A stretch of DNA of 47,595 nt. It comes from Planctomycetota bacterium. GTDB taxonomy: Bacteria; Planctomycetota; B15-G4. This document shows, one piece after another, positions 8,459-16,663 of the stretch. The notes under the pieces are model-generated. The model had not been told where the DNA came from. It saw only the letters and a program-made list of their open reading frames with translations, and searched no databases. The stretch covers positions 1 to 47,595 of the forward strand of contig JAJDER010000016.1 in the NCBI GenBank assembly GCA_029259725.1, read 5' to 3'. Position 1 is the first letter of the stretch. The number at the start of each line of letters is the position of its first letter. The position numbers were made by a program, and so were the translations under genes.

Positions 8459-10167
8459 CGACGCCGACCGTGCACTCCCGCACCGCGCTCGTCGGGGCGG
8501 GCGTCAGCCTGCTCCTGTCGCTCGGACTCGCGCCGGCAACCGCCGCGCAGGTCACGCCCGGCACGATCACCAACGAACAGAAGGTCTCCGGTGACTCCGG
8601 CGGCTTCCTGGTGGACCTCGACCCGTCCGACGAGTTCGGTGGCAGCGTGTCGGTCATCGGCGACCTCGACGGCGACGGCCGCAGCGAGATCGCCGTGGGC
8701 GCGATCGGTGACGACGACGCCGGTGGCCACCGCGGCGCGATCTGGATCCTGCACCCCAAGGCCAGCGGAGCGCTGCAGTCCTGGAGCAAGATCACTACCG
8801 ACGATCCGGTCTTCGGCGGCGACGTCGCCAACTACGACGAGTTCGCCCACGACATCGACCTGATCGGCGACCTCGACGACGACGGCGTGCCCGACCTGAT
8901 CGTCGGCGCCCCCGCGGACGACGACGCCTGCTGCGACGATGGCGCCGCCTGGATCCTCTTCCTGAACGCCGACGGCACCGCCAAGCACGCGGCCAAGCTG
9001 AGCGACCGCACCCCCGGCCTGACCGGGATCCTCGGGCCGAGGGATCTGTTCGGGTCCAGCGTCACCGGCCTCGGCGACCTCGACGGCGACGGCGTCGAGG
9101 ACGTCGCCGTGGGCGCGCCGAGCCACAACGGGATCTTCTCCTGGAGCTTCGGCGGCGGCGACGCGGGCGCCATCTTCATCTTCCTGCTGAACACCGACGG
9201 ATCGATCAAGTCGCTGATCACGCTGACCAACACCACGCTGACCGGCATGGGCTTCCCCGGCGTGTTCCCCTTCGCGCTCGGCAACTCCCTGACCAGCCCC
9301 GGAGACATCGATGGGAACGGCGTCCCGGACCTCGTCGCAGGCGCCACCGGCGGCGACGGAAGCCTGCTGGTCCTGCTGCTGGAAGCGGACGGAAGCGTCA
9401 TCGGCGCGACGCCGATCTCCGAGGGCGTGGGCGGGTTCCTGGGCCCGACCGACTTCAACGACCAGTTCGCCGACGCGCTCACGGAGGTGGGTGACCTCGA
9501 CGGCAACGGCGTGCCCGACATCGCGGTCGGGGACGGCTTCAACGACGACGGCGAGAACGGCGCGGGCGCGATCTGGCTGCTGTTCCTCGAGGCCGACGGC
9601 AGCGTGCGGGGCGAGCAGAAGATCAGCGCGACCGCGGGCGGCTTCACCGGGCCACTGGGCGCCGGCGATCAGTTCGGCGCCGCGCTCACCGAGATCGGTG
9701 ACCTCGCCAACGACGGAACGCTGGAACTCGTCGTGGGCGTGCCCTTCGAGGACGACGACGGCAACGCCGGCGGCATCTGGGTCATCTCGATCGAGGTCGG
9801 GCCGTGGTTCAACGTCGGCTTCGGGCTGCTGGGCACGAACAACAAGCCGCGGCTGGAAGCCGAGGGCCTGCCGCTGGACGGCGAGCTGATCGAGCTGAAG
9901 CTGTCGCGCGGTCTCCCCGGCGCCACCGCCCACCTGGTCATCGGCGGCTCGGCGGTGTTCGCGCCGTTCAAGGGTGGCACGCTCGTGCCCGCGGTGACGC
10001 TGCTGATCCCCGCCACCGTGGACCCGCTGGGCAAGATCGACCTGCCCGCCCTCTGGCCGCCGGGCTTCCCGCCGGGCCTGGCGCTGTGGTTCCAGTGGTG
10101 GATCGCGGACCCGGTCGGCGTGCAGGGGTTCTCGGCCAGCAACGGGCTGCAGGTGTTGGTGCCCTAG
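8455..10167 (+). CDS. Exported FG-GAP propeller protein with the shared C-terminal module
   Basis: The protein has 570 residues and starts with the ATG inside the ATGA overlap. The signal peptide is about residues 14-33 (SLLLSLGLAPATAAQ). At least six FG-GAP blades can be counted: IGDLDGDGRSEIAVGA, IGDLDDDGVPDLIVGAP, LGDLDGDGVEDVAVGAP, PGDIDGNGVPDLVAGA, VGDLDGNGVPDIAVGD and IGDLANDGTLELVVGVP. The final module (from about residue 445) contains APFKGGTLVP, LPALWPPGFPPG, LWFQWWIADPVG and ends FSASNGLQVLVP. This is the only array member with an FG-GAP propeller plus module but no PKD domain. Expected outside the cytoplasm; function unknown. Confidence 0.85.
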   Translation: MTTPTVHSRTALVGAGVSLLLSLGLAPATAAQVTPGTITNEQKVSGDSGGFLVDLDPSDEFGGSVSVIGDLDGDGRSEIAVGAIGDDDAGGHRGAIWILHPKASGALQSWSKITTDDPVFGGDVANYDEFAHDIDLIGDLDDDGVPDLIVGAPADDDACCDDGAAWILFLNADGTAKHAAKLSDRTPGLTGILGPRDLFGSSVTGLGDLDGDGVEDVAVGAPSHNGIFSWSFGGGDAGAIFIFLLNTDGSIKSLITLTNTTLTGMGFPGVFPFALGNSLTSPGDIDGNGVPDLVAGATGGDGSLLVLLLEADGSVIGATPISEGVGGFLGPTDFNDQFADALTEVGDLDGNGVPDIAVGDGFNDDGENGAGAIWLLFLEADGSVRGEQKISATAGGFTGPLGAGDQFGAALTEIGDLANDGTLELVVGVPFEDDDGNAGGIWVISIEVGPWFNVGFGLLGTNNKPRLEAEGLPLDGELIELKLSRGLPGATAHLVIGGSAVFAPFKGGTLVPAVTLLIPATVDPLGKIDLPALWPPGFPPGLALWFQWWIADPVGVQGFSASNGLQVLVP

Positions 10168-10175
10168 CCGCCCCC

Positions 10176-11327
10176 GTGATCGCGCACCGACTCCCACCGC
10201 TCCTCGCACTGCTACTGCTCGCCGCGCACACCGGCGTCGCACGCCCCGTCGATCCTCCACCACCCCGTCCGCTCGGCGGCCCGCTCGTCTTCACCCTCGC
10301 CGACGTGACGCTGCCGGCGGCGCCGCGCCTGCTGCGCGCGTTCGACGCCGACGCCGACGGCGATCCCGACCTCGCGGTCGTCGGCAGCGGCTTCGCGCAG
10401 CTCGCTCATCAGGTCAGCGTGCTCGACAACGACGGCGCGGGCGGCTTCACGCTCGGTTGGTCGTCGCCCCACCCCCCGACCGAGTACGAGCTCGGCACGA
10501 CCCAGATCGCGGCGGCGGACCTCGACCTCGACGGCCAGCTGGACGTGACCATCACGCCCAGCGCGGACTTCTGGTCCACGCGCCTCGGCAACGGGCAGGG
10601 CGAGCTGTCGGCGTTCCTGCGCGGGACGCTGGCCGGTGGCTACGGTGTTCACGGCACCGTGGGGGACATCGACCAGGACGGGCTGCCCGACCTGGCGCAG
10701 TACAACGTCGACTTCGGCGGAACCTACATCGACGCGCGCCGCGGCACCGGCGACGGCCTCTTCGTCGGCTTCACCTGCTGGCAGGGCAACCTGCCCGATA
10801 CCGAGACGCTCGTGCTGCTCGCGGACCTGGACGAGGACGGCCAGCCCGAGCCGGTGGTCTCGACGCAGCAAGGCCTGTTCCGCGCGCCGCCCGCGGGTTC
10901 CAGCTTCATCCAGATCCTGGCCGGCGCCTTCCGCGGGTTCGCGATCCTGGACCTCGACGACGACGACGAACTCGACATCGTGTTCACGGAGCCGCTCGGC
11001 GATCGCTTCGGCGTGCTGCTCGGCACGGGCGGCGGGAGCTACGGGGCACCGAGCTGGTTCGCGACCGGCGACGGTCCCGATCAGCTCGAGGTCGCCGACG
11101 TGGACGGCGACGGCGAGTTCGACGTGATCACCGGCAACGTGCTGGCCGGCACGATCTCGATCCTGCTGGGCGACGGCGCCGGATCGTTCGGCGGCAAGCA
11201 GGACATCGCGACGGGCTCGGGACCGCTGGGGATCGCCGCGGCGGACTTCGATCTCGACGGCGACACCGACGTGGCGGTCGCGGACGCCGGCGCGACGACG
11301 GTCACGATCCTGCTCCAGCAACCGTAG
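10176..11327 (+). CDS. Exported VCBS-repeat propeller protein (copy 2 of 3)
   Basis: I place the start at the GTG at 10176, eight bases after the preceding stop. It gives a 383-residue protein that begins with a proper signal peptide (IAHRLPPLLALLLLAAHTGVA) and has almost the same length as copy 1. The frame is open further upstream, but that part only shadows the previous gene. The conserved opening PLVFTLADVTLPAAPRLLRA and VCBS motifs (DADADGDPDLAVVG, DLDLDGQLDVTIT, DVDGDGEFDVITGN, DFDLDGDTDVAVAD) match copies 1 and 3. It ends ATTVTILLQQP without the C-terminal module. It lies in the same run as 7301 and 8455 and is probably cotranscribed with them. Confidence 0.85.
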   Translation: MIAHRLPPLLALLLLAAHTGVARPVDPPPPRPLGGPLVFTLADVTLPAAPRLLRAFDADADGDPDLAVVGSGFAQLAHQVSVLDNDGAGGFTLGWSSPHPPTEYELGTTQIAAADLDLDGQLDVTITPSADFWSTRLGNGQGELSAFLRGTLAGGYGVHGTVGDIDQDGLPDLAQYNVDFGGTYIDARRGTGDGLFVGFTCWQGNLPDTETLVLLADLDEDGQPEPVVSTQQGLFRAPPAGSSFIQILAGAFRGFAILDLDDDDELDIVFTEPLGDRFGVLLGTGGGSYGAPSWFATGDGPDQLEVADVDGDGEFDVITGNVLAGTISILLGDGAGSFGGKQDIATGSGPLGIAAADFDLDGDTDVAVADAGATTVTILLQQP

Positions 11328-11448
11328 AACGACGCGGCGAGCGTGACGCCCCTCGGGGACGGACGACGGTGACGCAGGCTCGGCGCTGCACCACGCCCTG
11401 GGCAGGTGCGGTACCTTAGGAGGTCCACACATCGACGGAAGCCCCTGC

Positions 11449-11517
11449 ATGACGTTTGACACGAGCGGGCCCGCGGGCTTCGCGGCCAGCAACGGACTGC
11501 GAGCGATGACACCATGA
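11449..11517 (+). pseudogene. 22-codon 3' remnant of a lost PKD/FG-GAP array gene
   Basis: The frame ATG(11449)-TGA(11515-11517) encodes 22 residues whose last 17 are SGPAGFAASNGLRAMTP. That is the exact style of ending of the full-length array proteins; the gene at 16660-18468 ends GPAGFTASNGLRAMTP. The DNA of the last 40 bases is nearly the same in both. Its stop overlaps the next ATG as ATGA, exactly as at the intact 18465-18468 junction. I infer that an entire array gene was deleted and only its tail and its overlap with the next gene remain. An AGGAGGT sequence at 11418-11424 precedes it, so the remnant might still be translated and deliver ribosomes to the gene at 11514. Confidence 0.7.
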
Positions 11518-14093
11518 GGGGCGCGCGCATCCTCGCCGCCCTGCTCGCGCTGGCGCTGCCGGCGGGGGGCCAGCTCGACGCGGACTTCAAGGCGAGCCCG
11601 CTCTCGGGCACCAATCCGCTCACGGTGGATTTCACCGATCTCACGACCCCCGACACGCCCAGCTCGTGGCTCTGGCAGTTCGGCGACGGAGGCAACGCCT
11701 CGGTGCCGAACCCCAGCCACACCTACACGACGCCCGGCACCTACGACGTCACACTCACCGTGTTCGACGGCCCCTTCGTGTTCGACATGGAGACCAAGAC
11801 GGCGCTCATCACCGTGGATGCCGCGCCGCTCGTGCCGGACTTCACCGCCACGCCGACCTCGGGAACCAATCCGCTCCCGGTGGACTTCACCGACACCTCC
11901 ACCGGCGCGACCGTCACCGCCTGGTCCTGGGACTTCGGCGACGGACAGACCTCGACCGGCGCGAATCCGACCCACATCTACGGCACTCCGGGCCTGCACA
12001 GCGTCTCGCTCACGGTGTTCGTCGGCGGACAGGGCGAAACCGTCAGCAAGACCGACCTCATCGACGTGGCGCCGGCCCCGCTGGTCCCCGCCTTCAGCGC
12101 GGCCCCGACCACGGGCGTCAACCCGCTCACCGTCCGGTTCACGGACGAGACGACCGGCACGCCCCCCACCGCCTGGCTGTGGGACTTCGGCGACGGCGCC
12201 AGCTCCACCGAGCAGCACCCGAGCCACACCTACGCCGGGGACACCAGCTACAGCGTCTCGCTGACCGCGTTCGTCGGTGCGCAGTCGGCCACGGTGGCCG
12301 AACCCGACCTGATCACGGTCGACCCGGCGCCGCTCGTCGCGGCGTTCACGACCGACACGTTCATCGGGCAGTTGCCGCTCACGGTGACCTTCACCGACAC
12401 GTCGACCGGCGCCGAACCCACCGGCTGGACCTGGTTCCCTTCCTCGGGCGGGACGGGCATCGAGGCCGGACCCGAGTACACCCACATCTACACCGCTCCG
12501 GGAACCTTCTCGGTGACCCTGGGTGCATCGCTCGGAACGCAGCACGAGTTCGTCACGAGCCCGGACCTCGTCACCGTACTGCCCCTGCCGAAGGCGACCG
12601 AGTCGCTGGGCTTGAGCGCCGGCAGGTCGATCACCTCCGACCGCTTCGGCGAGTCCGTGGCCTGCTCCGGGTCCCGGATCCTGTCGGGTGCGCCGAACGC
12701 CTTCTCGTTCCCCGGCGTCCAGGGTGGCGCCGCCTACCTGCACGACGCCGCGACCGGCGCCCTGGTCCTGAAACTGATCCAGCCGACGGCGGGAACCGAC
12801 GCCTTCGGGACAGCCGTCGCCCTCGACGGCGACCTCGCCCTCGTCGGAGCGCCCCAGGACGACGACCTCGCCCCGGACTCGGGCGCGGCCTACCTGATCG
12901 ACGCCGCGACCGGCGCAGTGCTCTCCAAGCTGCTCTCGCCGGGAGGCGATCTGAACGACGAGTTCGGCTCCTCCGTCGCACTCGACGGAGACCTCGCGCT
13001 GGTGGGCGCCCCGCTGGACACCGTGGCGGGGACCGAGGGAGCCGGCTCGGCAACGCTCTTCGACGTCAGCGATCCGACCTTGCCGGTCGTCCTCGCGCAG
13101 CTCACCTCGAACGAGTCGTTCTGGCCCCAACACTTCGGGACGGCGGTGGCCCTCGACGGCTCGCGAGCCCTGGTCTCGGCACCGTTGCGCAACGTCGACG
13201 GCGAGCAGATGGCCGGCCGGGCCACCCTCTACGACATCTCGAGCCCCTCCCAGCCCACCGTCGTGGCCCAGCTCAAGGACTCCGACCCCGCCTACAACGC
13301 GAGGTTCGGGACCGACGTGGCCCTGGCCGACGGCTACGTCGTCGTGGGTGTTCCCGGTGGCACGGCCTCATCCGCCGTCGAGGCCGCCCAGGTCTTCGAC
13401 GGCGACGACGGGACGTGGCTGGCCACACTGCAGGCCCCGGACTCTTCGTTGGGCGCGCAGTTCGGCTCCGGCGTGGCGGTCAGCGGATCGCTCGCGGTCG
13501 TGGGTGCGCCAGGGTTCGAGAACTCACCGGGCGTGGCCTACCTCTTCGAGTTGCCGTCGGGTGCGTTCCGCGCGCGGCTCGAGTGGTCCGGCGCCCAGGG
13601 GGCCGACGACCTGGGCTGGGCCGCCGCGCTCGAGGGTGACCGGGCTGTGATCGGAGCTCCGGGAACGGCCACCAGCGGGAGCCCCTTCTCCGGCTCCACG
13701 TTCCTCTTCGACGTCGCGCTGGGCAGCTGGTCCGATCTGGGCCAGGCCCTGCCGGCGTCGACGGGCGCACCGGCGCTGGTGGGATCGGGCCCGCTCACCC
13801 CCGGCGCCGACCTCGTGCTCGGGCTCACGGGAGGAGCGCCTTGGAGTGCGGCTTTCCTCGTCGTCGGATTCTCCGAGCTCTCCGCGCCGTTCAAGAGCGG
13901 CGTGCTCGTGCCCGCGCCCGACGTCGTGGTCGGCACCCTGCCCCTCGATGCGGCGGGTGACCTCTGGATCCCCGACACGCTGCCCGAAGGCCTGCCGCCG
14001 GCGGCAACGCTGCTGTTCCAGTCCTGGATCCTCGACGCGACGGGCCCGTCGGGCTTCAGTGCGAGCAACGCGGTGAAGGCGAGGATGCCGTGA
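11514..14093 (+). CDS. Exported four-PKD, FG-GAP propeller protein with shared C-terminal module
   Basis: The protein has 859 residues. Signal peptide: RILAALLALALPAGGQ. Four PKD domains of about 85 residues follow (about 20-350), recognisable by L-T-V-D-F-T-D-L-T-T, W-x-W-x-F-G-D-G and H-T-Y-T-T-P-G-T-Y-D-V. The fourth is degenerate: FGDG is replaced by WFPSSGGTG. Residues about 360-735 are FG-GAP-like blades of the type FGTAVALDGDLALVGAP with AAYLIDAATGA. The module from about residue 738 begins SWSDLGQALPASTGAP and ends FSASNAVKARMP. Domain order signal-PKD-propeller-module suggests a surface or secreted adhesin-like protein; the ligand is unknown. The start ATG overlaps the stop of the 22-codon remnant, and its own stop overlaps the next GTG start. 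Confidence 0.88.
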   Translation: MRGARILAALLALALPAGGQLDADFKASPLSGTNPLTVDFTDLTTPDTPSSWLWQFGDGGNASVPNPSHTYTTPGTYDVTLTVFDGPFVFDMETKTALITVDAAPLVPDFTATPTSGTNPLPVDFTDTSTGATVTAWSWDFGDGQTSTGANPTHIYGTPGLHSVSLTVFVGGQGETVSKTDLIDVAPAPLVPAFSAAPTTGVNPLTVRFTDETTGTPPTAWLWDFGDGASSTEQHPSHTYAGDTSYSVSLTAFVGAQSATVAEPDLITVDPAPLVAAFTTDTFIGQLPLTVTFTDTSTGAEPTGWTWFPSSGGTGIEAGPEYTHIYTAPGTFSVTLGASLGTQHEFVTSPDLVTVLPLPKATESLGLSAGRSITSDRFGESVACSGSRILSGAPNAFSFPGVQGGAAYLHDAATGALVLKLIQPTAGTDAFGTAVALDGDLALVGAPQDDDLAPDSGAAYLIDAATGAVLSKLLSPGGDLNDEFGSSVALDGDLALVGAPLDTVAGTEGAGSATLFDVSDPTLPVVLAQLTSNESFWPQHFGTAVALDGSRALVSAPLRNVDGEQMAGRATLYDISSPSQPTVVAQLKDSDPAYNARFGTDVALADGYVVVGVPGGTASSAVEAAQVFDGDDGTWLATLQAPDSSLGAQFGSGVAVSGSLAVVGAPGFENSPGVAYLFELPSGAFRARLEWSGAQGADDLGWAAALEGDRAVIGAPGTATSGSPFSGSTFLFDVALGSWSDLGQALPASTGAPALVGSGPLTPGADLVLGLTGGAPWSAAFLVVGFSELSAPFKSGVLVPAPDVVVGTLPLDAAGDLWIPDTLPEGLPPAATLLFQSWILDATGPSGFSASNAVKARMP

Positions 14094-16663
14094 GCCGCAA
14101 CCGCGCCGTCCTGGCAATCACCCTCGCCGTGCTGGCCCTGGCCCTTCCGACCGCGGCGCAGCTCGACGCGGACTTCACGGCGACACCGCTCTCGGGCACC
14201 AATCCGCTCACGGTGGACTTCAGCGACCTCACCACCGGCGGCCCGCCCACCGTCCAGGTCTGGTACTTCGGAGACGGCACGACCTCCACCGAGGCGAACC
14301 CGACCCACACCTACACGACGCCCGGCACCTACACCGTCTCGCTCACGGTCGTCTCGGGCCTCCTCATCGACACCGAGACCAAGACCGACCTGATCGAGAT
14401 CGCCCCGGCCCCGCTCGTCCCGAGCTTCAGCGCCACGCCCACCAGCGGCGACAACCCGCTGATCGTCGCCTTCGCGGACACCTCCACCGGCGCCGTCGTC
14501 ACCGAGTGGGCCTGGGACTTCGGCGACGGCAGCTTCCCGTTCCCGTCCACCTCCGCCGAACCGGCGCCGTCGCACACCTACACCGCGCCCGGGACCTACA
14601 CCGTGTCCCTCACCGCGTCCGTCGGCGGGCAGGACGCGACCGTCACCAAGACCGACCTGATCACGGTGGACCCCGCCCCGCTCGTGCCCGATTTCACGGC
14701 CACGCCGACGAGCGGCATCAACCCGCTCACCGTCTCCTTCACAGACCTCACCACGGGCACGACCCCCACGGCGTGGCTCTGGGACTTCGGCGACGGCGCG
14801 GGCTCCTCCGAGCAGCACCCCCAGCACATCTTCACCGGCGACTTCTCCTACGACGTCTCGCTGACCGTCTTCGTCGGGCAGCAGTCGGCGACGATCGGCA
14901 AGCCGGACCTGATCCAGCCGGACCCGGCGCCGCTCGTCCCGACCTTCGACGTCGACACGCTGACCGGCCCGCCGCCGCTGACCGTCTCCTTCACGGGCTT
15001 CACGACCGGTGTCGAGCCGACCAACTGGACGTGGGGCTTCGGTGACGGGACGCTCGGTCCCCACGCGCCGGAGGCCGAGCACACCTACACCGTGCCGGGG
15101 ACGTACGACGTCTTCTTCGCCGCGTTCTTCGGCCAGCAGCAGGAGACCGCGTGGGCGCCGGACCTGATCACCGTCCTGCCTCTCCCGAGCCTCGATGAGC
15201 GCTTCACGCTCGTGCCGGTGGACGGCTGGGAGTACGACGAGTTCGGATCCGCGGTGGCCGTGAGCGGGCACCGCGCGCTGGTCGGAGCCCCCCAGGCCCA
15301 GGGGTTCGGGAACTCGGGCGCCGCCTACGTCTTCGATCTCGATACGGGCGCGCAGCTCCACGAACTCGTGCCCGACGACGCCCTCCCCGGCATCCGATTC
15401 GGCGCCAGCGTGGCGCTGGAAGGATCCCTCGTGCTCGTGGGCGCGCGCGGCGATGACACCCTGGGCAACCAGGCGGGAGCCGCCTACCTGTTCGACGCGG
15501 TGAGCGGCGCGCAGCTCGCCAAGCTCCATCCCACGGGCCTGGAGGCGTCGGACGCCTTCGGCGAACGCGTCGCCCTCGACTCGGACCTGGCCCTCATCAG
15601 CGCCCCGGGTGACGACGACGAGGCCCCGAGCGCCGGTGCCGCGTACTTGTTCGACGTCTCGGTTCCCACGGCCCCGGTGCAGATCGCCAAGCTGACCGCC
15701 GGCGACGGCGAGTACGGCGACCGCTTCGGCAGCAGCGTGGCCCTGCACGGCGATCGCGCCCTCGTCGGCGAGCACGACGATGACGAGCAGGCCATCGATG
15801 CCGGTGCGGCCTACCTGTTCGACATCTCCGTCCCCGGCCAGCCGGTGCTGGTCGCCAAGCTCACCGACCCGGAGGGCTCGCTGAGCGACGGGCTGGGCAC
15901 GGACGTGGCGCTCACCGCGGACTTCGCCCTGGCCGGCGCCCCGTCCAAGCCCAGCGTCCTGTGGGACGCCGGCGCGGTGCTCGTCTTCGACAGCGCGACC
16001 GGCGAGCTGCTCACGGAGCTCGTCGCGCCGGACGCGAGGATCGGCCAGGGGTTCGGACTCGCCGTGGCGGCCTCGGGGTCGGTGGCCGTCGTCGGTGCGC
16101 CCGCGTCCGACCCGGAGGACTCGGGGATCTCCCTCTTCGACCTGCCCTCCGGAGAGCTGCGCGCCCAGCTCGCGACGGATGGCGAGGACCTGTTCGGCCG
16201 CCACGTGGCCCTCGATGGGGACCGCGCGGTGATCGGGACCCAGCCCGTCGCCTACGACTTCACCGGCTCGGCCGTCGTCTACGACGTCCCGCTCGGCGCG
16301 TGGTCCGATCTCGGCCAGGGCCTGGCCGGCGTCGACGGGGAGCCACGGCTGACCGGCCTCGGACCCGCCACGAGCGCCGGGCCGCTGCTGCTCGGCCTCA
16401 CGGGCACCGCGCCGGAAGCCGTCACGTTTCTCGTCGTCGGCCTGAGCGAGCTGGGAACGCCCTTCCTGGGCGGCGTGCTCGTGCCCTCACCGGATGTCGT
16501 GATCAGCCTCGCCACGGACGCGGTCGGTGACCTCTGGATCGAGGACGCCCTGCCGCCGGGACTGCCCGCCGGCACCGCGTGGACGCTCCAGCACTGGATC
16601 GTTGACGCTGCCGGGCCGAGCGGCTTCGCGGCCAGCAACGGGCTGCGAGCGACGACGCCGTGA
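14090..16663 (+). CDS. Exported four-PKD, FG-GAP propeller protein with shared C-terminal module
   Basis: The protein has 857 residues and starts with GTG in a GTGA overlap with the previous stop. Signal peptide: AVLAITLAVLALALPTAAQ. It has four PKD domains. The second carries a short insertion, so FGDGSFPFPSTSAEPAPSH replaces the usual FGDG-to-HTY spacing. Propeller blades occupy about 365-735 (DEFGSAVAVSGHRALVGAP, ASVALEGSLVLVGARGDD, DRFGSSVALHGDRALVGE). The module starts AWSDLGQGLAGVDGEPRLTG and ends GFAASNGLRATTP. Around 70 bases of the first PKD coding region are almost identical to the start of the gene at 11514, a sign of recent duplication or gene conversion. Secreted; function unknown. 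Confidence 0.88.
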   Translation: MSRNRAVLAITLAVLALALPTAAQLDADFTATPLSGTNPLTVDFSDLTTGGPPTVQVWYFGDGTTSTEANPTHTYTTPGTYTVSLTVVSGLLIDTETKTDLIEIAPAPLVPSFSATPTSGDNPLIVAFADTSTGAVVTEWAWDFGDGSFPFPSTSAEPAPSHTYTAPGTYTVSLTASVGGQDATVTKTDLITVDPAPLVPDFTATPTSGINPLTVSFTDLTTGTTPTAWLWDFGDGAGSSEQHPQHIFTGDFSYDVSLTVFVGQQSATIGKPDLIQPDPAPLVPTFDVDTLTGPPPLTVSFTGFTTGVEPTNWTWGFGDGTLGPHAPEAEHTYTVPGTYDVFFAAFFGQQQETAWAPDLITVLPLPSLDERFTLVPVDGWEYDEFGSAVAVSGHRALVGAPQAQGFGNSGAAYVFDLDTGAQLHELVPDDALPGIRFGASVALEGSLVLVGARGDDTLGNQAGAAYLFDAVSGAQLAKLHPTGLEASDAFGERVALDSDLALISAPGDDDEAPSAGAAYLFDVSVPTAPVQIAKLTAGDGEYGDRFGSSVALHGDRALVGEHDDDEQAIDAGAAYLFDISVPGQPVLVAKLTDPEGSLSDGLGTDVALTADFALAGAPSKPSVLWDAGAVLVFDSATGELLTELVAPDARIGQGFGLAVAASGSVAVVGAPASDPEDSGISLFDLPSGELRAQLATDGEDLFGRHVALDGDRAVIGTQPVAYDFTGSAVVYDVPLGAWSDLGQGLAGVDGEPRLTGLGPATSAGPLLLGLTGTAPEAVTFLVVGLSELGTPFLGGVLVPSPDVVISLATDAVGDLWIEDALPPGLPAGTAWTLQHWIVDAAGPSGFAASNGLRATTP

